This document shows positions 9,119 to 18,598 of a stretch of DNA of 64,000 nt, in pieces. The position numbers were made by a program, and so were the translations under genes. Position 1 is the first letter of the stretch. Each line of letters starts with the position of its first letter. The notes beneath the pieces were generated by a model, which saw only the letters and a list, made by a program, of their open reading frames with translations, was not told the DNA's origin and searched no databases. Origin of the DNA: Brachyspira suanatina (GTDB lineage Bacteria > Spirochaetota > Brachyspiria > Brachyspirales > Brachyspiraceae); contig NZ_CVLB01000001.1 in NCBI RefSeq assembly GCF_001049755.1, positions 1,382,995 to 1,446,994 of the forward strand. Direction: 5' to 3'.

Positions 9119-9970
9119 ATGGAAGATATGAATGAGCATATGCCGGCTTTGAGTGATGCTGAGTTTAATGAATTAGTTAAAATTATTTATGACAAGACTA
9201 GAATACAAATGACTAGCCATAAAAGGGCTTTAGTAACCTCTAGATTAAGTAAGAGGCTAAGAGCCTTAAAAATGGACTCTTTCAGGGAATATATAGACTT
9301 TGTCAAAAATGCAAAAGATGAAGAGTTAACTAATTTTGTTAATGCTGTTACCACAAATAAAACTGACTTTTTTAGAGAAAATAAGCATTTTGAGTATATG
9401 AAAAGCACATTTCTTCCAGATTGGGAAAAAAATTTTAAAGCTGGTAAAGTTAAAAATCTTAGAATATGGTCTGCAGCCTGCTCTACAGGAGAAGAACCAT
9501 ATACTATACAAATGACTTTGCATGAATATTTTGGCACAAATTATGATAAATATGATATAAAAGTTTTAGCTAGTGATATAGATACAAATGTATTAGCACA
9601 TGGAAGAGCAGGTATTTATAAAGAAGAATCTGTAGAACCTATACAAGATAATATATTGAGAAAATACTTTTTAAAAGGTACTGGTGATAAAGAGGGATTA
9701 TATAAAGTTAAAGATATATTAAAAAAGAATTTATTTTTTAGACAATTAAATTTTAAAGATGAAGATTTTGATATCCATACTCAATTTGATTTAATATTTT
9801 GTAGGAATGTTATTATTTATTTTGATAAAGAATTCCAAAAGGAATTATTTAATAAATTTCATAGATATTTGAAAGAAGACAGTTTAGTATTTATAGGGCA
9901 TTCAGAAACATTATTTGGTGTGTCTGATAAATTTAAATATGTAGCAAGTAATATCTATAAAAAGATTTAA
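9119..9970 (+). CDS. cheR: Chemoreceptor glutamate methyltransferase CheR
   Basis: A 283-aa SAM-dependent enzyme that methylates receptor glutamates. The N-terminal helical domain ends in NAVTTNKTDFFRE. The Rossmann domain has the SAM motif IWSAACSTGEEPYT, the acidic ASDIDTNVL, and the family signature FDLIFCRNVIIYFD, then FIGHSE. The length is normal. It belongs to the che operon with cheB as the opposing enzyme. Confidence 0.95.
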   Translation: MEDMNEHMPALSDAEFNELVKIIYDKTRIQMTSHKRALVTSRLSKRLRALKMDSFREYIDFVKNAKDEELTNFVNAVTTNKTDFFRENKHFEYMKSTFLPDWEKNFKAGKVKNLRIWSAACSTGEEPYTIQMTLHEYFGTNYDKYDIKVLASDIDTNVLAHGRAGIYKEESVEPIQDNILRKYFLKGTGDKEGLYKVKDILKKNLFFRQLNFKDEDFDIHTQFDLIFCRNVIIYFDKEFQKELFNKFHRYLKEDSLVFIGHSETLFGVSDKFKYVASNIYKKI

Positions 9971-9986
9971 CTAGGGGTGTGTAATA

Positions 9987-10580
9987 ATGATTGATTTTCC
10001 AGCAGCGGCTAATAGCAATTTTAAAAGAATCACAATATATATAGGTGGTTATTATGCTTCAAAAGAACCTGCTGTAATAAAAACAGTTCTAGGCAGTTGT
10101 ATATCTGTATGCCTGTTTGAGAATAAATTAAAATTTGGGGGTATGAATCACTTTATGCTTCCTGAAATGAGAGAATGGGAAAATCCGGCTGAAGATTATA
10201 ATAATACTAGATATGGTGTTTTTGCTATGGAGGTTCTTATAAATGAAATTATAAAATTAGGTGGAAAAAAAGAAAATCTTACAGCTAAAATATTTGGAGG
10301 TGGACATGTACTTTCAGGTATGACTAGCAATATTCTTCAAGTGCCTGATAAGAATATACAGTTTGCTAAGAAATTTTTAGCAGATGAAAAAATACCTATA
10401 GTTAGTGAGGATATAGGAGGTTCTTGGCCTAGAAAAGTATTCTTTTTCAATACTGAAAACAGAGTTCTTATGAAAAAACTAGAAGGTAAAACTAAAGAAT
10501 TCTCAGCTGAACAAGAAATTAAATATTCTAAAAATTTACAGCATAAACTTGAAGAAAAATCAGACATTACATTGTTTTAA
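9987..10580 (+). CDS. cheD: Chemoreceptor glutamine deamidase CheD
   Basis: A 197-aa deamidase. The catalytic Cys lies in KTVLGSCISVCLFE and the His in GGMNHFMLPE; FGGGHVL and NIQFAKKFL follow as in the family. CheD usually works with CheC, but no cheC is visible here. A C-terminal Lys/Glu-rich tail of about 30 residues extends past the core. It is close to cheR (16 nt) and cheB (24 nt). Confidence 0.92.
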   Translation: MIDFPAAANSNFKRITIYIGGYYASKEPAVIKTVLGSCISVCLFENKLKFGGMNHFMLPEMREWENPAEDYNNTRYGVFAMEVLINEIIKLGGKKENLTAKIFGGGHVLSGMTSNILQVPDKNIQFAKKFLADEKIPIVSEDIGGSWPRKVFFFNTENRVLMKKLEGKTKEFSAEQEIKYSKNLQHKLEEKSDITLF

Positions 10581-10604
10581 TATATTAATAATTAAGGATT
10601 TTAT

Positions 10605-11738
10605 ATGGCTACAAAAATTAAAGTATTAGCTATTGATGATAGCGCACTAATTAGACAATTACTTACTAAAATTGTAAACTCAGATCCTGCATTAGAAATG
10701 GTAGGAACTGCTGCAAATCCAATTTTAGCTGAAAATAAGGTTAAAAACCTTAAGCCTGACATTATTACTTTAGATATTGAAATGCCGGAAATGGATGGTA
10801 TTACATATCTTAAAAAACTTATGCTTAACAACCCTATTCCTGTAATAATGTTTAGTTCGCTTTTGGATAAACATAGAGAGTTAGCTTTAGATGCTTTAAA
10901 TATTGGAGCTTTTGATTATGTAATAAAACCTTCTGCTAATGTTAGAGACGGTGTAGAAGAATTAGCTACAGATTTAGTTGAAAAAATAAAAAATGCTTAT
11001 GCAAACAGAGCTAAATTTTATAGAAAACATGGTGTTACAGTTCCAACAGAACCTGTTGCAACTACTGAAAGAAGTTCTATTAGTTTAGAAGCACCTAAAA
11101 CAGCTGGTTTTAAAGTTTATCAGAAAAATACTGCTGATATCATACTTCCTCTTACACCTTCAAGAGAAACTCCTATGGATAAAATAATTCTCATAGGTTC
11201 TTCAACAGGCGGTACAGAGGCTTTAATAGAGTGTCTTAAAAATGTTACTCCTTCAGCTCCGCCTATCGTCATTGCTCAGCATATGCCTGAACACTTTACA
11301 ACTTCATTTGCCAAGAGATTAAATAGTATTCTAAAAATAGATGTATTTGAATCTGAAGATGGTATGAGTGTAGGAAGAGGACAGGCTGTATTAGCCAGAG
11401 GTGCTAAACATACTATGATTAAAGTTAGAGGCGGTAAATACTATATAGAAGTAAGAGATGGAGAACCTGTTACTAGACATAAACCTTCTGTAGACGTACT
11501 TTTCAGAAGTGGTGCTGTTTATGCTAAAAACAAAGCTATCGGAATAATACTTACAGGTATGGGTGATGATGGTGCCAATGGTATGAAAGAAATGAAAGAT
11601 GCAGGAGCTTACAACATAGCACAAAATGAAGAAACTTGTACTGTTTTTGGAATGCCTAGAGAAGCAATTGCAAGAGGTGGTGTTGATGAAGTTTTACCAT
11701 TAGATAAAATACTTGCTGCAGCACTAAAAAGAGTATAA
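10605..11738 (+). CDS. cheB: Chemotaxis methylesterase/response regulator CheB
   Basis: A 377-aa protein. The N-terminal receiver carries D11/D12 (LAIDDSAL), the phosphoacceptor Asp in ITLDIEMPEMDG and Lys in DYVIKPS. The C-terminal methylesterase has the Ser/His/Asp triad in GSSTGGTEAL, IAQHMPEHFT and GMGDDGANGM. It removes receptor methyl groups when phosphorylated. A linker at about 145-185 joins the domains. It is followed after 7 nt by the NTase-like gene. Confidence 0.95.
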   Translation: MATKIKVLAIDDSALIRQLLTKIVNSDPALEMVGTAANPILAENKVKNLKPDIITLDIEMPEMDGITYLKKLMLNNPIPVIMFSSLLDKHRELALDALNIGAFDYVIKPSANVRDGVEELATDLVEKIKNAYANRAKFYRKHGVTVPTEPVATTERSSISLEAPKTAGFKVYQKNTADIILPLTPSRETPMDKIILIGSSTGGTEALIECLKNVTPSAPPIVIAQHMPEHFTTSFAKRLNSILKIDVFESEDGMSVGRGQAVLARGAKHTMIKVRGGKYYIEVRDGEPVTRHKPSVDVLFRSGAVYAKNKAIGIILTGMGDDGANGMKEMKDAGAYNIAQNEETCTVFGMPREAIARGGVDEVLPLDKILAAALKRV

Positions 11739-11745
11739 ATATAAA

Positions 11746-12561
11746 ATGGATAAAAATATAGATTTATATGAATATATAAATAGATGGGTAAGCGGTTTTA
11801 CAGCTTACCCATATTATAAAATTGAAAAAAAATTGGATTTTATATCCAAATTGATATCATCTCATAAAGACTTCAATAATATTTCTATTATTCCTACTGG
11901 TTCAAAAAGAAATAGAACTGATGTAAATTATATGGAGTATCTTAATATATTTTTAATATTAGATCATAGTAATAATTCATCTGACTCTAGAAAATTTAAA
12001 TCCTCTATACTAGAATTAATTAAAAATAATGATCTATACTCAAATAAAGTTAATGTTACATCATCAACTTTAATTTTAGAATATGAAACTGAAAAAATAG
12101 TATTAATACCATCATTTAAAAATCTAGATAATAATGTTGAAGGTGCTTTAGTAACAGACTCTAATGGAAAAAATGAAATATTTTATCCAAAATTAGATAA
12201 TAAAAACTTTGATAAAAAAGAACATGACTGTGGGTCTAATTTTATTAATTTAATAAAATTATTTAAGAATTTATTTTTGACTTTTTCTTCAGAAATTAAA
12301 TATATTAATGAATTAACTCCTGGTATAACAGAAGCACTTATATGGAATATGCCTGATGAATATTTTAAATTCAAAGACTATGATGATGCTATATTAAAAT
12401 CTCTTGAATATATTTATCAAAGAATAGCTAGCGATGATTATATGTCTCTTTCTGAAATCAATGATATAAAAGTTTTATTTTCAGCTAGAAACAACATTGA
12501 TAGAAAAGAATTATTGAAAGCATTATACAAATTAAAACAATTTATACATGAAAATATATAA
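11746..12561 (+). CDS. Degenerate nucleotidyltransferase-fold protein (pseudo-CD-NTase-like)
   Basis: A 271-aa protein with no clear annotation. The order of motifs fits the CD-NTase/OAS-type nucleotidyltransferase fold: the GS loop (IIPTGSKRNRT, then V), a strand at the D-x-D position, the VDLVPAF-like strand as IVLIPSF, and a C-terminal helical LIKLFKNL...GITEALIWNMPDEYF block that recalls the 'SYLIECLVYNVP' motif of these enzymes. The catalytic acids are missing: the D-x-D site reads YLN and the third-Asp strand reads V. Catalysis is therefore unlikely. It starts 7 nt after cheB and is very likely co-transcribed with the che genes. The fold call is my motif reading only. Confidence 0.5.
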   Translation: MDKNIDLYEYINRWVSGFTAYPYYKIEKKLDFISKLISSHKDFNNISIIPTGSKRNRTDVNYMEYLNIFLILDHSNNSSDSRKFKSSILELIKNNDLYSNKVNVTSSTLILEYETEKIVLIPSFKNLDNNVEGALVTDSNGKNEIFYPKLDNKNFDKKEHDCGSNFINLIKLFKNLFLTFSSEIKYINELTPGITEALIWNMPDEYFKFKDYDDAILKSLEYIYQRIASDDYMSLSEINDIKVLFSARNNIDRKELLKALYKLKQFIHENI

Positions 12562-12598
12562 AATTTTTATTTTTTTCTCATAACTTCTAATAGTAATA

Positions 12599-12626
12599 TT
12601 GAATTAATTTAAACTAATGATATAAT
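12599..12626 (+). promoter_or_regulatory. Candidate promoter of glnN
   Basis: TTGAAT (12599-12604), a 16-nt spacer and TATAAT (12621-12626), about 57 nt before the glnN ATG. Confidence 0.45.
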
Positions 12627-12682
12627 AATTGCATTTATATTATAATTTTTTTATAATAAATTTCTTAGGAGAAATACATAAA

Positions 12683-14770
12683 ATGAAAAAAATCCCAGAA
12701 ATTTTTGGTAGTATGGTTTTTAATGACAATGTGATGAAGGATAAACTTCCTAAAGACATTTATAAAAAACTTATAAAAACCATAAAAAATGGAGAGCGTT
12801 TAAATTTAGAAGTTGCCAATGTTGTAGCTCATGCTATGAAAGAATGGGCTATAGAAAAAGGTGCTACTCATTTTACTCATTGGTTTCAGCCTATGACAGG
12901 AATAACAGCTGAGAAACATACAAGTTTTATTACTCAAACTGATGACGGATCAATTCGTATGGAATTTACAGGTAAAGAATTGGTTCAGGGAGAACCAGAT
13001 GCTTCCAGCTTCCCTTCAGGAGGACTCAGAGCTACATTTGAAGCTAGAGGATATACTGCTTGGGATCCTACTTCTTATGCATTTATAAAAGATGATACTT
13101 TATGCATACCTAGCGCCTTTTGTTCATATAGCGGAGAATCTTTGGATAAGAAAACTCCCCTACTTCGCTCTATGGAAGTAATAGAAAAAGAAGCTAAAAG
13201 AATATTAAAATTATTCGGTCATAATAATGTTAATAGAGTATTTACTACAGTAGGTGCTGAACAAGAATATTTTTTAATAGACAGAGATTTGTATTTACAA
13301 AGACCTGATTTGAGATATTGTAAAAGAACATTATTTGGTGCTTGCCCTCCTAAAGGACAGGAATTGGAAGATCATTATTTTGGCGCTATAAAACCTAGAG
13401 TACTTGCATTTATGAAAGAACTTGACAATGAACTTTGGAAACTTGGAATAGTTGCTAAAACAGAACATAATGAAGCTGCACCTGGACAATATGAATTAGC
13501 TCCTGAATTTACACTCACAAATATGGCTACAGATCAGAACCAGATTACTATGGAACTTATGAAAGTAATAGCCGAAAAGCATAATTTAGCATGCATACTT
13601 CATGAAAAACCTTTCACAGGTGTAAATGGAAGTGGTAAACATAATAACTGGTCTATTGCTACAGATACAGGACTAAATCTTCTAGATCCGGGAGATAATC
13701 CTTCTAAAAACAAACAATTCTTATTATTTTTAATTGCTATAATAAAGGCTGTTGATGAATATCAGGATCTTTTAAGAATAACTACTGCTAGTGCTAGTAA
13801 TGATCATAGACTTGGTGCTGCTGAAGCTCCTCCTGCTATTATATCTATATTTCTTGGCGATGAGCTTACAGAGATACTTGAATCTATGGAAAGCTCTAAA
13901 AAATATAAAGGAAAAGAAAGAGTTGAAATGGAAATGGGTGTTAATTCTTTAGCAAGACTAACTAAAGATACAACAGATAGAAACAGAACTTCTCCTTTAG
14001 CATTTACAGGAAATAAATTCGAATTTAGAATGGTAGGTTCAAGCCTTTCTGTATCAGGACCTAATATCATTTTGAATACTATAGTAGCTGAAGCATTATC
14101 ACAATTTGCAGATATCTTAGAAAAATCTAATAATTTAGAAAAAGATATTGATGAGTTAATAAGAGAAACTTTTAGAAAACATAAAAGAATAATATATAAT
14201 GGCAACAATTATTCTAATGAATGGGTTAAAGAAGCTGAAAAAAGAGGTTTATTCAATTTAAAAACTACTCCTGAAGCATTACCTCATTTCATATCCAAAA
14301 AGAATATTGAAGTATTAACTAAACATAAAGTTTTAACAGAAATAGAAATACATTCAAGATACGAAATAAGTATGGAAGAGTATGTTAAAGAAATTAATAT
14401 AGAAGCACTTACATTAATAGATATGGTGCATAAACAAATACTTCCATACTCAATAGAATATGTTGGTGAGCTTGCAAATACAGCTGATAAAAAAAGAAAT
14501 TTAAAATTAAAATTTGATGTTGAAAAAAAGTTAATTAATAAACTCAATGATTTGATAAAAGACCTTGATTCTAAATTAGAAAAATTAGAAGGATATACTG
14601 CAGAATCTAAAAAAATTAATGATATAGCTAAATCAGCAAAATTCTCAAGAGATAAAATATTTGCTTGTTTAGAAGATATGAGAGTTACAATAGATGAATT
14701 AGAAAGAACAGTATCAAAAAAATATTGGAAACTTCCGACTTACGGCGATATGTTATACAGCTTATCATAA
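12683..14770 (+). CDS. glnN: Type III glutamine synthetase
   Basis: A roughly 695-aa enzyme making glutamine from glutamate and ammonia. The large size, [83 protein letters not shown] and [14 protein letters not shown] are diagnostic of GSIII rather than GSI. The frame can be extended to a TTG at 12629, but ATG at 12683 has TTAGGAG at good spacing and starts the usual [11 protein letters not shown]-terminus. It is a single transcription unit with its own promoter and terminator. Confidence 0.95.
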   Translation: MKKIPEIFGSMVFNDNVMKDKLPKDIYKKLIKTIKNGERLNLEVANVVAHAMKEWAIEKGATHFTHWFQPMTGITAEKHTSFITQTDDGSIRMEFTGKELVQGEPDASSFPSGGLRATFEARGYTAWDPTSYAFIKDDTLCIPSAFCSYSGESLDKKTPLLRSMEVIEKEAKRILKLFGHNNVNRVFTTVGAEQEYFLIDRDLYLQRPDLRYCKRTLFGACPPKGQELEDHYFGAIKPRVLAFMKELDNELWKLGIVAKTEHNEAAPGQYELAPEFTLTNMATDQNQITMELMKVIAEKHNLACILHEKPFTGVNGSGKHNNWSIATDTGLNLLDPGDNPSKNKQFLLFLIAIIKAVDEYQDLLRITTASASNDHRLGAAEAPPAIISIFLGDELTEILESMESSKKYKGKERVEMEMGVNSLARLTKDTTDRNRTSPLAFTGNKFEFRMVGSSLSVSGPNIILNTIVAEALSQFADILEKSNNLEKDIDELIRETFRKHKRIIYNGNNYSNEWVKEAEKRGLFNLKTTPEALPHFISKKNIEVLTKHKVLTEIEIHSRYEISMEEYVKEINIEALTLIDMVHKQILPYSIEYVGELANTADKKRNLKLKFDVEKKLINKLNDLIKDLDSKLEKLEGYTAESKKINDIAKSAKFSRDKIFACLEDMRVTIDELERTVSKKYWKLPTYGDMLYSLS

Positions 14771-14782
14771 AGTAAAATTAAC

Positions 14783-14820
14783 AAAGGGCATAGATTATAT
14801 AATTTATGCCCTTTTCTTTT
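14783..14820 (+). terminator. Intrinsic terminator after glnN
   Basis: Ten-bp stem AAAGGGCATA/TATGCCCTTT (14783-14792 and 14805-14814) followed by a T-rich tail. It lies 12 nt after the glnN stop and may also act for the convergent WYL gene. Confidence 0.8.
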
Positions 14821-14836
14821 TTATATTTCATTTATT

Positions 14837-15853
14837 TTATTCATTCATAATATATAATGAATAGTTTAAATGCTCTATAAGTTCATCATTAAATTTTTTT
14901 GGTGATATTATTTTGAAAGAACCAAGCCAAGGACTTGCAAATATTCTAAACTCTGTAAAAGATGAAAAATCAAAATTAACTATTATAGAACTGTCTTCTA
15001 ATTCTTTTTTTATTTTTTGATTGAATCCGTAATCTCTATTCTTAAAATAGTGAGAGACATCTGAATTAAAATGAATAGTAGTTTTTATTAATTCATTATC
15101 ACTCCAATATATACTTCTTTTTTTCTCTATTAATTTTATTAATTTTTCTCTGTATTCAATTCTATTTTTATGTTCCTTGTCATATTCTTCTTTTTCTTTA
15201 TTATTATTGAATTTTAATTTTTGTATTATTTCTATATTGGATATACTGCTAATAGAATAAGTTTTTATCTTATTATATTTTTTATCAAAAGCAACTAAAT
15301 ACCATATACCCTGAAAATAATAAATGAGATATGCTATAGCTTTAACTTTATAATTAATATTACCGCTTTGAATATAATAATCAAAGCTAATATCATGTAA
15401 ATCTTTAACACAATAAAGTAATTTATCTATATTTTCACTATCGCCGGATATATTATTTATCTCATTATTTGAAATGACAATAACATCATAGTATTCATGA
15501 TCTACGTTTTGAGGAAGTAATTTTGATATTGTAGAATGAGGTATAAGAGATAAATTTGAACTTACTTTTTTCATAAATACAGAAAACAATATATCTACAT
15601 TTTTTTTAAGATCGTCATTATCAAGATTAATACCTCTTCTTAATTTTTTTAAATCTTCTTTTTTTACTACATATTTGTCATTTTCTAAAATCAAATCTAT
15701 TTGTAAATATCTCTGTATTTCTTCTATATCTCTCTGTACAGTTCTTAAAGATGTATTATTATAATGCATGAGTTTATTTTTATCTACAAATCCATCTAAT
15801 AATAAAGAAGTATACAGCTGAAATAATCTTTCAAATTTTTTCTTATCCGGCAT
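14837..15853 (-). CDS. HTH/WYL-domain transcriptional regulator
   Basis: A 338-aa YafY/PafC-type protein. The N-terminal winged HTH contains TSLRTVQRDIEEIQRYL. The central WYL domain spans about 145-215 (YYFQGIWYLVAFDKKYNKIK, with WYL as W-Y-L), followed by a C-terminal WCX-like segment (FASPWLGSFKIISP). WYL domains bind nucleic acid or nucleotide ligands and regulate stress or defence genes, though many are housekeeping. AGAGGG precedes the ATG. It is the last gene of a three-gene operon with the unknown membrane protein and the YqhQ-like protein; its targets are unknown. Confidence 0.8.
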   Translation of the reverse strand: MPDKKKFERLFQLYTSLLLDGFVDKNKLMHYNNTSLRTVQRDIEEIQRYLQIDLILENDKYVVKKEDLKKLRRGINLDNDDLKKNVDILFSVFMKKVSSNLSLIPHSTISKLLPQNVDHEYYDVIVISNNEINNISGDSENIDKLLYCVKDLHDISFDYYIQSGNINYKVKAIAYLIYYFQGIWYLVAFDKKYNKIKTYSISSISNIEIIQKLKFNNNKEKEEYDKEHKNRIEYREKLIKLIEKKRSIYWSDNELIKTTIHFNSDVSHYFKNRDYGFNQKIKKELEDSSIIVNFDFSSFTEFRIFASPWLGSFKIISPKKFNDELIEHLNYSLYIMNE

Positions 15854-15865
15854 ATAATATCCCTC

Positions 15866-16993
15866 TTAAAATACACTATGTACAAATTCTTTAACGGCAT
15901 TACCATTAATATTAAACTGTTCATTATTTATAGTGAAATATCCGTCTAATATACCTTTAGTAGTTTCCATATCTATTTTACTAAAGCTGCCAAAAGACTC
16001 ATATAAATAATTTCCTGTAACTGTAAATACAAAACTAAAACCTTCTTCTTTAGAATAATAATCTATAACATCCTTATATTCATGAGATTCAAAATTTTTA
16101 TATACATACCATTTATTATTGAATAAAAATTTAATCATTCTAGAATTTTGTGATTCAGGCTTAGAATCATATATAAATACAGGAATAGGTTCTGTAGTAT
16201 AAGAAGTATAAACCAAAGCTGCTATTATATTATGAGTATATCTTGAAGGATTTTGCCCTACTGTATTAATGGCTATAACTGAACTTGTATCTGTTATAGC
16301 ATTTTCACTTCCAGGAACCACTAAATATCCGCTTGGAAGACCATAATAAAATGCTGTATATAAAGCTTTATTATATTTCCAATTAACCATTGATGCTGTA
16401 AAATTAGTGAATTTAAACGAAAACTTTGCATTAATCAAATTGCTTATAGAAGATTTTATATTTATTTTGGTATTATAAAAATTAGGAATTTCAATATCCA
16501 ATTCTCCAATATTTTTTCTAAATTGCGCCCTTACAAAATTATCATAAAAATCCAAAAAATCTTTTTCATTTTCTTTTATAATAAAAGACTGAGAATCTCC
16601 ATCAAGTATATTAAAAGCGTAATATAAAAAATATCTTTTTAATCCATACTTGTATAACTTCCAAAATATTATATGATTATCATGGAACAAATACAGATAT
16701 AAATTTTCAACCATATCATCATTTATATGTATAGATTTTGGAATATTGGTAAAATCTCCTGTATAATAAATACCATTATTATTAGTAATAGAAACTGCAT
16801 TAGCATCAAGTATAGGAGTGTCATTTCTCATATATGACTTTGAAGGAACTATCCTATAATTAACATGCACAAATATAATTACAGATAATAAAATAAATAA
16901 AGCTGCAGCTATAAGAACAATATATTTTCTTATATAGCTTGAAGAATATTCATAATAATTATCGTTTGCTATAAGCCTTTTCTTTATACGCAT
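15866..16993 (-). CDS. Single-pass membrane protein of unknown function
   Basis: A 375-aa protein I do not recognise. Residues 1-25 are basic and cytoplasmic. One transmembrane segment lies at about 28-48 (IVLIAAALFILLSVIIFVHV), and the remaining 325 residues are predicted to be extracytoplasmic, with several Tyr/Phe/Asn-rich strands and no cysteines. Its start overlaps the end of the upstream yqhQ-like gene by 10 nt, and the WYL regulator follows after 12 nt, so translation is probably coupled. Confidence 0.7.
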   Translation of the reverse strand: MRIKKRLIANDNYYEYSSSYIRKYIVLIAAALFILLSVIIFVHVNYRIVPSKSYMRNDTPILDANAVSITNNNGIYYTGDFTNIPKSIHINDDMVENLYLYLFHDNHIIFWKLYKYGLKRYFLYYAFNILDGDSQSFIIKENEKDFLDFYDNFVRAQFRKNIGELDIEIPNFYNTKINIKSSISNLINAKFSFKFTNFTASMVNWKYNKALYTAFYYGLPSGYLVVPGSENAITDTSSVIAINTVGQNPSRYTHNIIAALVYTSYTTEPIPVFIYDSKPESQNSRMIKFLFNNKWYVYKNFESHEYKDVIDYYSKEEGFSFVFTVTGNYLYESFGSFSKIDMETTKGILDGYFTINNEQFNINGNAVKEFVHSVF

Positions 16994-18048
16994 AATTTTT
17001 CTTCTGTTGCATTATCCTTTATATTATCATTATTATTTTCTAAAACTTTTTTCATATCAGCCTGAACTTCTTCTTCTGTTCTTTGCTCTATTGAAGTATC
17101 TAATAACTTACTTAAAGCAAATAATGCTACTTCTATCTCATCATCTTGAGGTCTTCTAGTAGTAATTTTTTGAAGAGCCAAACCAGGAAGTATTGCAAGT
17201 CTCATAAGAGGGAAATTATAAAACTTAAATCCTAATTTTAATATTTCATATGATATACCTGAAACTATAGGAAGTAAAATTATATTTATACCTAACACAG
17301 TTAAATTTCCAACTATTTTAGGCGGAGTATATGAAGCATATATATAAGTATATACAAAATAGCTTGTAAACATATATAATAATATAGATACAGTCAATAC
17401 TAAAAACATAAATGTAGTACCGCATCTAGGATGTATAGTTGTATAATCTCTTATGTTTCCTGTATCAGGATCTAGCCCATGTTCATAAGCATTAACAACC
17501 ATATGCTCTGCTCCATGATATTCAAATACTCTTTTTATATCTTTAAAAAACGATATTATAAGAAGATATAAAACAAATATAGATAATTTTATACATCCTC
17601 TTACTAAATTAAATACAACAAAATTACTTTTCTCATCTATTCCAATAAGCGTAGTTATAAAATAAGGTAAAGCAATAAAAAGCCCTACAGCAAATCCTAA
17701 GGACACCAACATACTTAAAGTCATAGCTAGATTTTCGCTTTTTTCTGATTTAGGCTTACTATCTTTTTTATTATTTTCTTCTTCGATACCTGCAGTATTA
17801 GCAGAAAATACCAAAGTTTTATAACCCAATTTCATCATATCTACAAAATTTACAACACCTCTAATAAAAGGCATTTTACTTAAATTGTTTTTATTTTCAG
17901 GAATAGCCGCTTTAATAAAATCTATTTCCTTATCAGGCTTTCTAACAGCTACAACATAATGACTTTTATTTCTAAGCATTATACCTTCTATAACAGCCTG
18001 ACCGCCTACTCCTTCTTTGATTCTATTTTCATCTAATTTTTTACTCAA
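16984..18048 (-). CDS. DUF1385 (YqhQ-like) membrane protein
   Basis: The family signature is complete: GGQAVIEGIMLRNKSHYVVA near the start, EYHGAEHMVVNAYEHG with conserved His, and HPRCGTTFMF. At least four hydrophobic segments follow, as in YqhQ. The function is unsettled; a metal-dependent role has been proposed from the His/Cys residues. The frame is open to an ATG at 18118-18120, but that ATG has no ribosome site. TTG at 18046-18048 is preceded by GAGGTG with 6-nt spacing and starts just before the conserved region, so I prefer it (about 354 aa). Confidence 0.8.
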   Translation of the reverse strand: MSKKLDENRIKEGVGGQAVIEGIMLRNKSHYVVAVRKPDKEIDFIKAAIPENKNNLSKMPFIRGVVNFVDMMKLGYKTLVFSANTAGIEEENNKKDSKPKSEKSENLAMTLSMLVSLGFAVGLFIALPYFITTLIGIDEKSNFVVFNLVRGCIKLSIFVLYLLIISFFKDIKRVFEYHGAEHMVVNAYEHGLDPDTGNIRDYTTIHPRCGTTFMFLVLTVSILLYMFTSYFVYTYIYASYTPPKIVGNLTVLGINIILLPIVSGISYEILKLGFKFYNFPLMRLAILPGLALQKITTRRPQDDEIEVALFALSKLLDTSIEQRTEEEVQADMKKVLENNNDNIKDNATEEKLCV

Positions 18049-18129
18049 ATTATACACCTCATCTATTTTAAAGTTAAAGTAAGGTATATAATATACTAAA
18101 TACAATATTCTTTCAAGCATAAAAAAAAC

Positions 18130-18157
18130 TTGAATTTGTAAAAATAATTTATATATT
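18130..18157 (+). promoter_or_regulatory. Promoter ending 7 nt before the ATG of a lipoprotein gene
   Basis: TTGAAT (18130-18135), a 16-nt spacer and TATATT (18152-18157). The ATG is at 18165, so the expected transcription start falls on or next to the start codon. No Shine-Dalgarno sequence is present. Confidence 0.4.
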
Positions 18158-18164
18158 ATATAAT

Positions 18165-18593
18165 ATGAAGCCCTTACTAATATTAATTATTAATTTTATT
18201 ATTCTTGCTTTTATTTCATGCAAAAGCACTAATATGCAAATGACAGAAGTGCGAGAATATCATAATAAAGAAATTAAACAAACAGAAGAAAAACCAAAAG
18301 CAACCATTTTAAAAGATAGAGCCGGATACTATAAAAGTAAAAGCCCATATTTTACATTTGATGCTGATTTAAAAGAAAATGGATATGCTTATGTAGTATT
18401 AAAGGGATGGATGGTTTATAGGGGCTATGTAAAAGTTGGAGATCCATCATCTGAAGCAACAAAATTTAGACTAGATATTGATAATGTTACTTATGTAATG
18501 TTAGAGTTTAAAGATTTAAACAATGCTAAGGCTTCTATAGTATTAGAAAATGTAGTTCAGCAAGTATTGCCAATGACAAAGATACAGCAATAA
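18165..18593 (+). CDS. Small putative lipoprotein
   Basis: A 142-aa protein with a lipoprotein signal peptide: basic start, hydrophobic core, and lipobox AFISC at residues about 15-19. The mature part (about 123 aa) has a polar Lys/Glu-rich linker, then a compact beta-rich region (YVVLKGWMVYRGYVKVG). The family is not recognised. The gene is flanked by the divergent yqhQ-like gene and convergent gpsA, 5 nt past its stop. Confidence 0.65.
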   Translation: MKPLLILIINFIILAFISCKSTNMQMTEVREYHNKEIKQTEEKPKATILKDRAGYYKSKSPYFTFDADLKENGYAYVVLKGWMVYRGYVKVGDPSSEATKFRLDIDNVTYVMLEFKDLNNAKASIVLENVVQQVLPMTKIQQ

Positions 18594-18598
18594 TAATA

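Noticed and set aside
9187-9537. Open frame of 116 codons on the minus strand inside cheR
   Set aside because: Antisense to a well-conserved enzyme and with no family signature; same for frames inside cheA, glnN, nusA and the nitrilase gene.
12629-12682. TTG-initiated extension of glutamine synthetase
   Set aside because: It follows directly on the -10; the real ATG has TTAGGAG.
13804-14208. Open frame of 134 codons on the minus strand inside glnN
   Set aside because: It mirrors conserved glutamine synthetase sequence and has no ribosome site.
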